Source: Saccopteryx bilineata | Taxonomy: Eukaryota; Chordata; Mammalia; Chiroptera; Emballonuridae | Direction: 5' to 3' | DNA length: 64,000 nt | NCBI RefSeq assembly: GCF_036850765.1 | Contig: NC_089492.1 | Span: forward strand, 72,046,482-72,110,481 | In this document: positions 48,081 through 61,663 of the stretch, piece after piece | Layout: every line of letters starts with the position of its first letter | How positions within the stretch are numbered: the first letter of the stretch is position 1 | Notes under the pieces: generated by a model | Told to the model about the DNA's origin: nothing | The model's database searches: none | Seen by the model: only the letters and a program-made list of their open reading frames with translations | Translations under genes and position numbers: made by a program

Positions 48081-48531
48081 TGTTTTTGTGTAAACTGGTA
48101 GCTTATTCTGTTCATTGTTGCTTAGTATCCTCAATCATTTAATTTCAACTTGAACATTTAATGACTAAAAAAATAATAAATATGCTATCTTCATTTTAAC
48201 AGTAAGAAGAAATGAAACTAATTTATAATAAAACTATGCATTATCTATCAGTCTGTCCATCTACGTATTTATCTAAAGGAAGCAGGTCACTAATAGTGTT
48301 AAGTTTCTTAACCTAGGTTTAAAAAACTAACACTTGGAAAGAGAGACATATTTTGTTTAAAAAAAAATACTTTGAGAGTCCACTTTGAATAAGGACATTC
48401 ATGGCTGTTTAGCATTGCTAGCCACTGACCACACCAGGCCAGGAGTATCTTCCCCAACCCCAAATAAACCAAGAAACTGAATTCCCCAAACCCCAAACCC
48501 TAACAAAATTTCAAGAATGGTCCTCTAGAGG

Positions 48532-48546
48532 GCGCCCGCCACCTCA
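48532..48546 (+). promoter_or_regulatory. CTCF-like motif
   Basis: Cctctagagggcgcc matches 14 of 15 positions of CCASYAGRKGGCRSY, with T in place of A at position 3. It is not inside a recognised SINE. Confidence 0.4.
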
Positions 48547-48636
48547 CAACTTCTGAGGGAAGACGTAAAACAAAGGGGCTTTACAATATAAGAAATCACT
48601 CTCTTAGAAGTTTGTTGTGATGCCAACTCTGGGACG

Positions 48637-48650
48637 GTTGCTATGGTAAC
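48637..48650 (+). promoter_or_regulatory. RFX X-box-like palindrome
   Basis: Gttgctatggtaac fits GTHNYYATRRNAAC fully and is nearly self-complementary. It lies about 90 bp from the CTCF-like motif. Confidence 0.45.
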
Positions 48651-49306
48651 CTTTCCCAGAGGTTCTGGTTGTCTGCTATGTAGCAGGGGCTTTCTCGTAC
48701 TGGTCTCCCAGTTCCCTATGTTACAGCACGTATCACACAGCCCACTCTGATCTGTGCTTCTTCGCAAACTAAACCCTCAGGGCTACAGCTTTTCCTCCTG
48801 CAAAGGAGTCCCTCAAGATTTTCTCCTGAATGACTCTTCCGCTCCATACAGGGGGTAGGGTGGTAATCTCCCTTTTCCCCTCCATTTCATGTTTATTAGA
48901 CTTTTAAATAAGTATTACAGACACTAACCACCAATTTCAGCCTTGAGTGTCTGGGAGCAAAGATTTATAAATTCTAAATCAATGATTTACAAATTGACTT
49001 TAGAGGCAATCTGTGCATAAATAAATGACTTTCAGTAATAACCAAGAGTCAAACAAGGCAGAAAAAGAGAAAAAATAATAAGAGAAAGTTTATTTTTATA
49101 GTTTGTTTCAAAATATTGGTTTTGCTTTCCTTTGATTTTAAACTTGTCCTGTCACACAATCCCCATTACCTATTTGCCTGAACATTAAGTAAATAAGATT
49201 AGGCGGGGGGGCGAGTCTTGGCATGAACTTCTTCTGGACTTCTTTGTAAAGAAGCCAAAAAGCATATTTCTGCTTTAGTGGGTCCCTATCCTACCCACCC
49301 CAAGAT

Positions 49307-49368
49307 ATCTCAAATTTAACCTGACTCTACATTAACAGACATCTCAAATTTAATCTGACTCTACATTA
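49307..49368. repeat. 34-bp-period tandem duplication
   Basis: 28-bp units at 49307-49334 and 49341-49368 (atctcaaatttaa[c/t]ctgac...) differ at one base. Confidence 0.9.
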
Positions 49369-52300
49369 TATGCAAGAGCAGACGTCAGGGAATACTTCCT
49401 GTGTTTTTAGGGTAAAAATTTTTCATTTTTTACCAAAGGCAAAAAAAAAAAAAAAAAAAAAAGACAACAACAAAAATACCTGCCATAAACCCTCCAGGAT
49501 CGTGTTCTAAAGCACCCTCAAAAGTCTCAGTTTGGGGGCTCTCTTATCTATTGTTACCGATTTTAAAGAGTTTATCATAATGTTTATTTCTTTGAATGAT
49601 TAAAACAACTAACTCTAAACCAAATGCCACATATTCAGCATTTTGTTTGAAATATATTAATTTCCCAGAAGAGGGAGCAATTTCTCTAGTCTCTGAACAC
49701 TTGGTCTGCTCTCATAAAACCTTTGAATACTAGCTACTGTTTTATGTGAATGTGTTTTGGCACTTTAAAATTTATTCTGTATTTAAATAAAAGGTAAGAC
49801 AAAATTAAGTTTCTAAATTGAATCAAGAAACTGCAATGAATTTTAAGGAACAAATCATTTCAATTACCTCCCTTGCTAAAGAAATGAAATGAGCTATTGG
49901 ATATTTAGGATAAAACCGTAGAAAAGAGAGAATATCAAAAGATCATTTAATTGCCTCAAGGGAGTTATTGCTGGTTAATTCTTTTTTCCATTGCTCCATG
50001 CCATTTTTACCACTTAACCACAGACAGATTAAGTGATGTTAGATGATGTGTTCCATTTACTTCTCGTTTTCATGATATCTTAATAAATATAACAGGTGGA
50101 AATGGGTTACTAGCTGATACAAAATTATTTTGAATGAGTCACTGAAAGATTGGAAGAAAGGGATAATATCAGATATAATTATTCCTTGTTGTTTTCCACT
50201 TTTCATTGCCAATTATAATAGTCAACATATTGTCTTGGATGACCTTTGTGAAAAATATGTCAATGATTATTTTTTAACTTAAATGATGAGGTAAATCGTT
50301 ATTTTAGCCTAGTTTGTCCATGCCTCATGAAGATGCTTTTGAGATTAAATTTCTCTGTATGGGCTCTTAAAAATAATGAATTACCTGACTGTATTAAGTA
50401 TTAGAATTACTGGAGAGATAGGGAGCATGGGATCACAAATATATAGGAGTAACATAAAATGCACCTGTTGTTTGTACAGAACTGATCTCTTTCCCAGGCT
50501 GTATTGAGGGAAGGAGAATTCTGGTGACTCTGCATCAGGGCTTTACTCTCATCCCGAGGTCCGTGAATCAGGAAGAATTAATCTACTGTTCAGAGCTGCT
50601 CACCCCGGGTCCTTTGCCCACAAGAACCAAGAACTTAGCCATATTGCTGAATTCGTTCTTCAGTGTCTCTCTTGAGCAAAAAGGCACTCCTCAGCTCATT
50701 CAGTCTTGGGAGAGAGCCTTGGGAAGAATGGATGTGATCCAAGGGTGTTACTGGAATAAGGGCTCCGCAGGGCCAGGTTAGTGTGAGCATGGTTGTGGTT
50801 TGGTTTTCAGAAGGTTTTTTTTTTTTTTTTTTGAGTTGCCTTGTGAAACTGTCCCCGTTTGAACCTCCCGTTGCCTTTTCCTCCTGGCCTAGATGGAAAG
50901 GCAAAGAGAGCTGGATTTCATACTGAGCCCTATTTTCCTCTGTGCCAAATATACCCTCTGGTTACAACAACATGTATGTTATGTCACTGCAACGGTGACC
51001 TCAGCAGGCAGGCATGCTTTACACCACCAGGGTTCCACGCAGCACACGGAAAGAAATATTAATGGAGACCCCACTGGCAATCTCACTCACGTGTGGGTCA
51101 CAGGCATATCTCCCCCTCGACGCGTGGCTCAGCAACACAGAGTTCGAACAGGGCCTGTCCGATCTTTCTAGCCTCGGACTGTTGAAGCATCTTTCTAATA
51201 CATTAGCATGGAGTCATAGATTTCTCTCCAAAGGTAATAAAAGCCATCTCTGTCAGGCAAAGTTACTTTAAACATCAATGAAACGGCACTTTGATTTTTA
51301 ATTTCTTTAACAGTGGAAAAGCATGAGCTTTGGCAGGAAGGTGATGTTCTTTTCTACAATTTCCACTAGAGAGGAGGCTTGAAATGCTGGCCAGATGTCA
51401 AGGAGGCTTGATGGCTGAGATTATGACAATGCCAGGAGGAACAGATGGCAAGGTGTGGGAAGCTCCTCCTCTCCCCAACTCTTTATCACCAGCTTTCACA
51501 CTTTGCACCCCCTTGGCATAGCTTCCTGGGTGGGGGGCAAACAGAGCAGAGGCTGGTTCACCCTGAGGCTGACGCAGCTCAAACTTCCAGGCCGCGCTCT
51601 GCACAGCCCTTCCAGGAACTCTGAGGAAGGCACTAGCAGTGTGTTTGCATGGTCTTACGATTTTTTATAAAATGTGCAAAGTTTTGTATTTTGATGACAG
51701 CTAGTTGAGAACTCCTTTCCATCGCACTTGGTCTTTTGCAGGGTGATGCGGACACAGTCCCAGAGTTAAACCGGACAGTTACCCATCTAGTTGTGAATAG
51801 ATGTTCACAACCTCTTCCAGGCACAGTGAAGTTATTGCTGGCTGTCTGCCTTAGAAACGTCTCCTTTGATCAACCATGCTGGAGTGAAGATGAACTCTCT
51901 ATTATCTCTTAGGAAATATGACAAGATTGTTGTATGATGAGGCAATCAAAGCCGAGTCAGCCAAAACTAACATAATAAATCCTACAGAAGTGTTTCATGT
52001 TGTAATTGATAAATGTGTTGTTCCTTTTCCAAGTTTTGTGATATTAGTGGTGCTTGTTAGCTTTTTAACACTTGCATTTCAGTTGATTCATAATTTATTT
52101 CCTAATTTTACATCAATATTCACCACAGAGTTATTTTTGTTTTATGCTATTGGTTCCTTTCCCTTAAAGAAGGTCCTGAGATTTGGCTAAGCTGACAGAT
52201 TTGTCACAAATGCTGACCTGGGCTCTGACTTTGAGTGGACTCCTGACCCTACCTGGAGACTTACTGCTTCCCATCAGAATTCGGGCACCTTTTCCCACGT

Positions 52301-52624
52301 ACCTTATCGCACCTAGCTATTTCCTCCTGCTTACAACTTCTTACACCTTCCAATGTCTCTGCATTGACTGCAACAGGAGTGGGCAAGGAAGGAACCAGGT
52401 AAGCGTATATACAACTATCTTCTCAGTTCTGCTCTTCCCTCTGTCCCTGAGACTCAAGTAGTGTCCCAGCAAGACATCCTTACTATGTTTCTACTTTCTT
52501 TCCACTAGAATGACTTTCAAATCCCCAGATGGCAGCCTGGGATCTTTTCCTCCTTTGCAGGGTGATGTATTTTGATGGGACTTAGCTGCCTGTTCCACTT
52601 GACTTCTAGGATTCTGTGCGGACT

Positions 52625-52700
52625 AGGTCAGCATCACCATCAACAAGTACTTATTGAATGCTTGCTATGTTCAAGTACCGTGCTAGGCAATGGGAATTTG
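52625..52700 (-). repeat. L2-like remnant
   Basis: 'acttattgaatgcttgctatgttcaagtaccgtgctaggcaatggg' resembles the reverse of the L2 terminus. Confidence 0.5.
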
Positions 52701-52764
52701 GGGACGGTCGATTCCTAATCAGAAGATTTTTTTTTCTTAGCATTGATAAAGTACATAATCTTTA

Positions 52765-53270
52765 GTATGACGTTTAACCCTACACATCTCTGCAGCAAGT
52801 ATTATTGGAGTTCTTTGAGAGATGATGACAAACTAAGGCTCAGAGAGCTTGTGTTACATTTTTTTTTATTTTTATTTTTATTTTTTACAGAGACAGAGAG
52901 TCAGAACAGAGAAAATGATAGACAGGGACAGATAGACAGGAACGGAGAGAGATGAGAAGCATCAATCATCAGTTTTTTGTTGCGACACCTTAGTTGTTCA
53001 TTGATTGCTCTCCCACATGCACCTTGACCGTGGGTCTTCAGCAGACCGAGTGACCCCTTGCTCAAGCCAGAGACCTTGGATCCAAGCTGGTGAGCTTTGC
53101 TCAAACCAAATGAGCATGCACTCAAGCTGGTGACCTCGGAGTCTCGATCCTGGGTTCTCCACATCCCAGTCCGATGCTCTATCCACTGCGCCACCACCTG
53201 GTCAGGCAAGCTTGTGTTACTTTTACAAGTTCATGCTGCTCAGAAATGGCAGGACATGGCTGGCTCTCCT
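52765..53270 (+). repeat. MIR remnant interrupted by a SINE
   Basis: 'gagatgatgacaaactaaggctcagagagcttgtg' before and 'acaagttcatgctgctcagaaatggcagg' after the SINE follow MIR order. Confidence 0.65.
52858..53208 (-). mobile_element. Type B SINE
   Basis: Minus-strand SINE with (attttt)n tail at 52860-52887. Perfect duplication agcttgtgttac at 52846-52857 and 53209-53220. Well-preserved head ending '...cgccaccacctggtcagg'. Confidence 0.95.
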
Positions 53271-54130
53271 CTCTAGACTCCCCTCCATGACCCTCACTCA
53301 GTGTCACAGAGGCTGCCTACAAGTGTGACCCCTGGCTCCATATTAGTCATGGCTAGTCAATGGCTTGTCAGAAAATTTAATGGAGCATATCAGATCTGGG
53401 TTCTAATTCTGATCCCCTTGGTTGCCATCTTTGAGCAAATTGATTAACATCGCACATTTCTGTTTCATTGTTAAGCAGAATAGTAATAATTATCTTAACT
53501 TGCTGGGAGCATTTGTGGAGGGAGGTACTAAAAGCATGAGTTCTGGGATGATATTGCTAAGAAGAGAGGTGAGGAGGCTGCCGAATACATACCTAATCTA
53601 ACAATTATCCTCTGGACTTGATCTCTCTCTGTCTCTCCCTCTCTTTCTATTTCTTTCTCTCTCTCTCTCACTCTCTCTACCTCCCCATCCCTCTCTCAAT
53701 TTGAAAGGTGACAGACAAATGCAGACAAAACTTCTTTGGAACTGTATTACCTAATTACAATCCTCTATTATCCTTTTTAAAGGCAACCTCTATTCTAATC
53801 TGGTGAATATCACTCCCATGCGTATTGTATAATTTATTTACTTATATTTAAATTTGTATCAGTAAGGCTATACAGTTGGCAGAGATTTTGGCATATATTA
53901 AGTCCTGATCATGTCAGTGTAAGAGTTCTTTTTCTGTACCCTGGTCAAATATCAATATAGACAAGATGATGAATTTAAAATAGTATTTATTTTAACTTGC
54001 ATTTTTCTTAATCCTAATGAGATAATGCATTTCATAAGTTTATTAGCCATTCATGTTTTTTTTTCTGTTCTTTGGTCATTTTTCCTGGTTTTTCTTGAAA
54101 ATCTTTGAGGTTCTTTGCTTCTTTTTTTTA
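53271..54130. other. Unassigned stretch with CT-rich run
   Basis: A pyrimidine-rich (tc)n-type run lies at about 53620-53695. The rest is AT-rich without recognisable genes. Confidence 0.6.
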
Positions 54131-54132
54131 TT

Positions 54133-54290
54133 AATTGAATTTATTGGGATGACATTGGTTCACAAAACCATACAGGTTTCAAGAGTACAACTCAGTAACA
54201 CACCCTCTGCACCCCACATCGTGTGCCCTCTGCCCCAAGCAGAGTCTCTCTCTGTCCCCATTCCCCCACTTCGCTTATTCTGACTACAAA
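54133..54290 (-). mobile_element. Truncated old L1 3' end
   Basis: 'ttaattgaatttattgggatgacattgg' and 'acaggtttcaagagtacaac' are the reverse of an L1 3' terminus, like the fragment at 21.8 kb. Confidence 0.8.
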
Positions 54291-54524
54291 GCTGTGGCTT
54301 GTGTAAGTTAAAAATACCTTCTTTTAATCTCTGATTTGTCTTTTAATTATGTTAATGATCCTTTTATCATACCAAAGCTATTAATTTTTATTGTAGTTAA
54401 ATATATCAAGTTCTCCTTCAGATACTGTAGTTTTTCTGTCTGTTCAAGAAATTTTTTCCTTAAAGCTGGTGTTAAAATGATATGCCACCTATACAAGTTG
54501 CAAGTTTCCCCAATAAGTGTCTTT

Positions 54525-54920
54525 TTTTTTTTCCTGTGTATTTTTCTGAAGCTGGAAACGGGGAGAGACAGTCAGACAGACTCCCGCATGCGCCCTACCA
54601 GGATCCACCCGGCACGCCCACCAGGGGCGATGCCCTGCCCACCAGGGGCGATGCTCCGCCCCTCCGGGGCATCGCTCCCCCGCAACCAGAGCCACCCCAG
54701 CACCCGGGATAGAGGCCAAGGAGCCATCCCCAGCGCCCAGGCCATCCCTGATCCAATGGAGCCCTGGCTGCGGGAGGGGAAGAGAGAGACAGAGAGGAAG
54801 GAGAGGGGGAGGGGTGGAGAAGCAAATGGGCGCCTCTCCCATGTGCCCTGGCCGGGAATCGAACCCGGGTCCCCCACACGCCAGGCCAACGCTCCACCGC
54901 TGAGCCAACCAGCCAGGGCC
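54525..54920 (-). mobile_element. Type A long SINE
   Basis: Minus-strand SINE with perfect duplication cccaataagtgtcttt (54509-54524 and 54921-54936). Head at about 54845-54920. The body is CpG-rich. The CTCF-like site has lost one G (ccaccaggggcg), and the block is duplicated (54618-54650). Confidence 0.95.
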
Positions 54921-54936
54921 CCCAATAAGTGTCTTT

Positions 54937-56470
54937 AATGAAACTGATATTGCCTTTGTCTGTGATGTGAAGTAGATATACCAATTCATTTTTCCATGAT
55001 GAGAGCAATTTTTCACAGCAAGAATTATTGAATGATCTAGTCCCATTTTATTATATATACTGTCACTACTGTTATATACCATATTTACAAATGTGTGGGC
55101 TTATTGTGTTCTGACCCGATGGTCAAATAGTCAATATCTATACAGTATCAGCAGGCATTTTTAATGGATGGGTAGAGAGAACTTTGTTAATAGAATGTGA
55201 CTAGCATGAGGTTCTATAGCCAAACACATAGACAACACTGGCTATTTTTCCTTCAGGTTATACTTTAATATCTTTAGTTACCTCACTTCTATTATGCAGA
55301 CATCATCATGGAGTGCTGACTTCAAACACTGGCTCCCTGACAACTTCTGCCCTCTTGATTTGCTGTCCACTTTAATGGGTATTAGAATTCTTTAAAAAGA
55401 CACATGACAATGACCCAGCTGAGCTTCCACAAACTGATCATGATGCTCACTTATAGATGTGATCCCTGGACAAAAGATGAACTTGGAGGAACAGAATCAT
55501 AGAAACTCTGCTGTTAAGAGTTCCTTATTAAAGCACATTCCACCAAACATTGTCAACTATGGTATGCCCATTCATGGGAGTAAGTACAATTCTTTCTAAT
55601 GCCTATGCTTTCTATAACAGTCTGAGCCAGGAGGAAAGGGTGCATTCAATTTATCTTCTTTGGTCACAACTAGAATTGTCTTCTACGTTTTCCAGTATCC
55701 AAAAAATTCTAAAATCTTATGAAGCTATAGCTTGAATCATTCCATTTCTTCAAGGTTTGTTCCTGGGAAAATTAGTGTCTGTATAGACAAACTTTCTCCT
55801 GCTTTGGGCTCAGAAATTAAAAAGAATATGACTTTGATATATGGAAGGAAATAAAATCCTCATATGTTTATAAAACTTTCACCCTCATTGATAAGGTTCA
55901 ATGAAAAACAAAATATATTTGACAACTTTTCTAGATAGAGTAATGGAGTGACACTCATTGGCTCTAGTTTTATAAACACAGTTCACCCATCAGTTTCATT
56001 GAAAACATCCTGCCATTGTTGCTTCCCTCCTTTCCTTTATACTCTGAGCACCTGTGGCAGATGAAACATCTGGTGGTGATGGTATTCGAAGGCCATCATT
56101 CTATCAAGGCTTGCCTGAGAACCTCATTGGATGCAGCCTCAAGGACTAATATTCAGACTTCATCCAAAGCAATGTAGTAATTCCACTAGAAGCTAAATCA
56201 AGTGGCAGGTGCCTTGACTAGAGTCCTAAGCATTCAACTTTTAGGCAGAATAAATACAAAATTGCTTATTTGAGTTTATTTATAAACTTATTCTATGCAG
56301 AAAAAAAAATACTTTGCCTATAGAAAATAGAAATTGTCCACGTGTGCTGAGTCCTCCATTATTTTGAATTCATTCAGTTATATTGGTTGAACTGTGATCC
56401 TATCATACTTCAGTCCACCAGCAAGGTTATTTCTTATACTCAAAATCTAGAAAGAGCTATGAACTAAACA
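54937..56470. other. Unassigned stretch
   Basis: No gene or nameable repeat. Confidence 0.6.
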
Positions 56471-56485
56471 GAAAATAGTCTCAGT

Positions 56486-56821
56486 GCCTGACCAGGCGTG
56501 GCACAGTGGATAGAGCATTGAACTGGGATGCGGAAGACCCAGGTTCGAGACTCCAAGGTTGCCAGCTTGAGCACGAGGTCATCTGGTTTGAGCAAAGCTC
56601 ACCAGCTTGGACCCAAGGTTGCTGGCTCGAGCAAGGGGCTACTCAATCTGCTGAAGGCCCACGGTCAAGGCACATATGAGAAAGCAATCAATGAACAACT
56701 AAGGTGTCGCAACAAAAAACTGATGATTGATGCTTCTCATCTCTCTCCATTCCCGTCTGTCTGTCCCTATCTATCCCTCTCTCTGATTCTCTCTTTCTGT
56801 TTCTGAAAAAAAAAAGAAAAA
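56486..56821 (+). mobile_element. Type B SINE
   Basis: Starts gcctgaccaggcgtggcac. Box B-like ggttcgagact, standard body and A-rich tail. Duplication aaaatagtctcagt (56472-56485) and aaaatagtcttagt (56822-56835), one change. Confidence 0.95.
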
Positions 56822-57197
56822 AAAATAGTCTTAGTAAAGTTGGCTAAATATGTTGGAATATTATCTTAGAATTTAGAATCAATGTTGTTACTTGTCTTTA
56901 GCAAGTATGATGTCTTTTGATTGGTCACATTTAATTAAATGCATATAATAATAAAATTGATATCATGAACACTTCTGTGTTTTGAAATTTTATCTCAGTG
57001 GTTGAACCTCAAGTCTAGACTGATCTTTTTTATTTCTACTTTTTTCTTATAGTATTGAAAAATATGATCTAATATTTGAGAATAGACCAAGTCAAATCAA
57101 ATATCACATTTTCCTGGCAGAAATTTAAGATAATGAAGAATTATTTTTTTAAAGTTGGCAATATTTTGCCAATAATTTGTCTTATAAAATAAATGTA

Positions 57198-57613
57198 GCC
57201 TGAGCCAGTGGTAGCACAGGGAATAGACCATCGATGGTAAGGACCCAGGTTGAAACCCCAAGGTTGCCAGCTTGAGCACAGGCTGATCCATCTTGAGTGC
57301 AGGCTCATAAGCTTGAGCACAGGATTGCCAGCTTGAGTGTGGGATCATAGACATGACCCCATGGTTGCTAACTTGAGCCCAAAGGTTGTTGGCTTGAAGC
57401 CCAAGGTCATTGGCTTAAGCCCAAAGTCACTGGCTTGAGCAAGGGGTCACTGACTCAGCTGGATCCCCCCAGTCAAGGCACATATGAGAAAGCAATCAAT
57501 GAACAATTGAAGTGATGAAAGTGGTGCAACTATGGTTTGATGCTTATCTCTCTCCCTTCTTGTCTGTCCTTCTCTCTCTCTCACTCTAAAAAAAAAAAAA
57601 AAGATGAAGAAAG
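57198..57613 (+). mobile_element. Type B SINE, long variant
   Basis: Starts gcctgagccagtggtagcac and has about six 'gcttgag' units, more than the standard form. Poly(A) at 57588-57602. Aaatgta flanks (57191-57197 and 57614-57620). Confidence 0.9.
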
Positions 57614-57620
57614 AAATGTA

Positions 57621-60600
57621 TATGCATAAACAATAGTGAGTGGTGATTCTTTTTACTTAAGCTTACTTTTCAATAAACATAAAAAATTCCTTTTAATATG
57701 ATTTTTATATATTATACCATTAATAATTAAAAGTTACTCATTTTTATAATCACCCAAAGAATTTATTATAAAATGAATAAATAGGAAAAAATTAACTCAC
57801 AAATAAAATATATTTCCAGGAGTTTACTAAAGATACTTATAGGTATTTTCATGGTGTCGATTACCAGAGGAAAGCAACCAAAGTCATGTAGACTTATGAA
57901 TCAGTAAGTCGTAATTACTGAGCATTCATGCAATGCCAAGACAGAGCTACATTTGTTTAAAAAGGTTATATTCTCCCTTGGACGGCCACAGTGACGCCAG
58001 GGTGATGCCACACACTGAAGATCAATAGTGAGGTATATTTCACTAAATTAAATATCTACCCAAAAAATCCCAAAAGTGATTCTTAAGCAAACGCATGTTT
58101 AAGATCTAACCATGTTAATAAAAGTAAAATGGACTGTCACAAAAAGAACTTGTCTTTTAAAAGAGAGAGTAAAAAAAGAAATAGCAGGTAGAATAATAAA
58201 AAGGGAAACGGCAAAAGAAAGAGAGCATTGTATAACTTTGAATTATTTTTCTTTGAGTTTGCATTCCTTTAATTCTAGTTCTATCCCTTGGTAGAGCAAG
58301 GAGAGCCAAAGGCAGACTTTAAACAAATGGTGAGATGCCAAAAGTGGAACAGGAAATCTGGTTTGATAAAGTAAGGGCAATTTGTTCAACATGTGGGAGC
58401 TTTGGGAGCTTCATCGTGTTCATACATGGTCTGCAAGCCAAATTGTTGCTAACAGATAAGCTATTAATTTTAAATAGAAATTGAATCCGTCTCAGGGGAT
58501 GTACCAAAGTGACAGTTTTTCTTACCTATTTCTTTCCAGATGTCCTCTTTATGACTACAGGTGATCTTAATTTTCAAATAGTCCAAATGTATAATTAAAG
58601 TTACAGTTTCACCTCAATTGTAAAGCATTATATTGTGAATAAACTTAAATTGTCTACTGCCCTGGAAAAATGGGAAATGTGTCTTGAATTCCTTCGATTC
58701 CTCATTTGGCCATCCTGTCTGCCATCTGGACTGGAGCCATCCTTCACATCGCCAAACATACACACCTACCTTTTCCTCCCTGGCACACACAGGACCCTCC
58801 TTTCAGAACATAACTTCTCTTATATAATACTGTCAAGGGCAGAAAGTCTTTGTACTTTATTTTTCCTAATATCAAGAAATATGCCTCCCCTTGGATTTGA
58901 GCCTATACACTTCCTGTTGTTCATTGCCTCAGTCAAGTGAATATACCTTTTTGCACCATCAGACCATTCCAAACTCAAGAATCCATCCAGGATGGAAGCC
59001 GGTGGTTCTAGGCTGTTTTTCCATCATGACGAAAAACATAATATTTTAAAACATATAATGTTATTATTTCTTAAATTGTAACATTATCCCAGGATTGACT
59101 AAAACAAATTTACCTAACAAATTTTTAAAGCAAGAAAGTCTTTAGAGAAGTGATATGTTTCTTCAAAGAGGAGCAATCTCTAAGTCCGGAGTATAGTGAT
59201 TGAACCTTTCATCCCGTTGCTAGTTGGTTAGATCATGTAGACACTGTTACTTATATGTATTTATTTTGTTAAGATAGATATAAAAGCATTTTCCAAGACT
59301 CACAAAACAATGTTGATATTTGTTAAAAGTCACAAATGAAGGTATTCAGCCATGAGTGAGATTTAGAAATTTTGAAACAAAATGCCTGACATATATGTTT
59401 TCTTTTAATCTATTATTTCTTATCTATTTGCTGTGTTCACTTTGTACAGGGCAGAGCACTAAACTCTTAGAGGGTTATGTGAATGTGAAATGGGCATTTA
59501 GGGATCTGACAGGTTGGCCCTGGTCTTGATTGGTTTCAGTGGGACTAGGCTGGACTCCTGGGTTTAGGTTGGTTCAATCATAACAAAATTAAAGAAACAT
59601 TCCTTTCATGACAGAAGGCAGAAGCTCCAATGGGTGGGTAAAATTTGCCAAGCCTCCAAAGGCCTAAGCTTCTACCCACATTCTCTTGATCAAAGCAAGT
59701 CATATGGCCAAGGAAAAGTCAATGACAAGAGAAAGATCTATTGGCAAATAGTTCAACCCAAGACCAATCATTTTCTTGATATTCAATGAATGCTTTAAAA
59801 AAAAGAGACACTTTATTTAAAATGTTACATTTTTACACCTACAATGTCAAATTGTACAACTAAATTCTAGCAAGTACATAGTAAATTTAAATTTTCTTAT
59901 TATGAGTTTATTATGGGTTTAGATTGCTAAGTAGTTCTTTTATGTAAAAAAGTTTGTATTTTCAAAATTCTAACATCTGGATCACCAGTGTAAATAACTG
60001 TTCCACTTAAAAAGACCAAGGTCTTCTCAAGTCTAACTCTTAACCTTGGCTTTTCTTCAATGCTTCAGGGTCTATGGAGATTTTAAAGTATAGATAGAAT
60101 ATTTCTATATTAGGACTATTAGGACGATTTCTTGGAAGAATTAGGAGTTGAGATGAAACCTTGAAAGGAAGAGGCAGAGAGATATATGGAGCAGTTGAGA
60201 ACAAGGTTATCTGAGGAAGAACTAGGTCAAAGGGCACAAGAAGAGGGATGCTTAGGAGGCAGTGAAATGCCAAGAATGGGCACAGTTAAGGGAAATCCAT
60301 GAAGCAAGACAGGAGCAGAATGAAAGGACACTGGGCAGCAGTTACACAGTGTTGAGGTTATGAATGTTTCAGATCTGTTTGTAAAAGCTGTTTACTTAAA
60401 CATATTTCTTGTTTGTCCGTGTGCTCTCTGTTAATTATTTTTTAAAAAGTCATTATTCACTAAAGCTATTATTTTGTAGTTATTTCACTTTTTTTTTAGA
60501 CCAAAGTATTTCTAAAAATCTCTATGAATTTCTGGGCTTATTCTCAGGAGAATAGCTAGAAGCAACATGGCAAATGAAAAGTCGTCCATTTTCTCCCAAA

Positions 60601-61660
60601 TTTGCAGTGTTTTCATCTATGACTTATCTAACTAAAATGAAATGTTCTTACTTTCTCCCATTATCTAAGAAAAAAATGTGTTTAATATTCAAATACTGTC
60701 CACATATTTACACATATAATTTTCATATATATAATTTTTTTATATATTTTATATATAATTGTTTAATTGTGGATGGTATGTATTTATGGGGAAATGCCAG
60801 GGATTTTAATTGTTTCACTTTTGTTAAATATAATTCTTTAAAATTGCCATTGAAGATTGGACTGCAAGGTTTTTGCCAACTATTTCTGCATGAGTTAGCT
60901 AATGATAGTTGAGAAGGCTTTCCTTTGCCTTATATTAGGACAGAAAGCCTGTCTCTGACATCAATTCTACTGATGAAAGAGTAAATACATTTCCCCTGAC
61001 AGTGCTCACCTTTCAAAAGCCCATCCTAGTAAATGGAAAAAGCAGAGTGTAACCCAGGGAACATGGCGCCGCTCTGCAGACCCAGAGAGAAAGCCACCAT
61101 CAAAAAATGAAGAAGCTGCAGCCAGGCTTCGCTTGCCACCCTGCATGTACTTCAAAGATAATTCTTTAACCATAAAAGTTCCTAGCATTACTTACTGCTG
61201 ATTTAGGCATGTTTTGATTTAAAGAAATTAAACACAGTGTTCCAACCAGAATGAACAGTATGTATCAAAGAACATCTCTTTTCAATTTTACTGCTGTGGT
61301 TTATATATCAAGAAATACCTCTTTTCAATTGTACGGTTACAGTTCCTGCTGTGATTGACAATGCTGCAGAGCTAACAACACTACACGTGCCAGACCTTAA
61401 TCTGTGCTATAAACAAACTTAAGGAAATATATAAATCATTGATAGATAAAATATACATAGCAGGACATCATTCAAGTAGAACATCATTCTGAAATACAGT
61501 TTTAAACAAACATTTTTCTTTATTTCACTTTAGGAAACATCATTTTTCAATGACTACTTAGTAATGATATACTTAAAAGAATTAATAATTTAGAAGTGGA
61601 CTGCACTCTTCTTTAAAAAAAAAAGTCCACATATGTAAATTTTTGCAATAAATGGCTTAG
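57621..61660. other. Long unassigned AT-rich stretch
   Basis: No gene, SINE or L1 is recognised over about 4 kb, an unusually SINE-free block for this window. Open frames are 60-112 codons with no familiar domain. Old decayed repeats may be hidden here. Confidence 0.5.
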
Positions 61661-61663
61661 GGC

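Larger units (their letters stand above)
48081..52620. other. Low-repeat stretch, no gene recognised
   Basis: Few identifiable repeats: one tandem duplication, poly(A) at 49441-49462 and poly(T) at about 50815-50832. GC-richer segments at 48.5-48.8, 50.5-51.2 and 51.4-51.9 kb contain overlapping open frames in several frames without familiar domains. A donor-like caggtaag sits at 52397-52404. A non-coding RNA exon or enhancer is possible but unproven. Confidence 0.5.

Noticed and set aside
50524..51271. Cluster of overlapping plus-strand open frames as a possible exon
   Set aside because: Three frames are open at once in a GC-richer patch. No domain or convincing splice pattern is seen.
52183..52461. 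92-codon frame with a donor-like caggtaag inside
   Set aside because: No recognisable protein, no matching acceptor, and the frame is short. Chance cannot be excluded.
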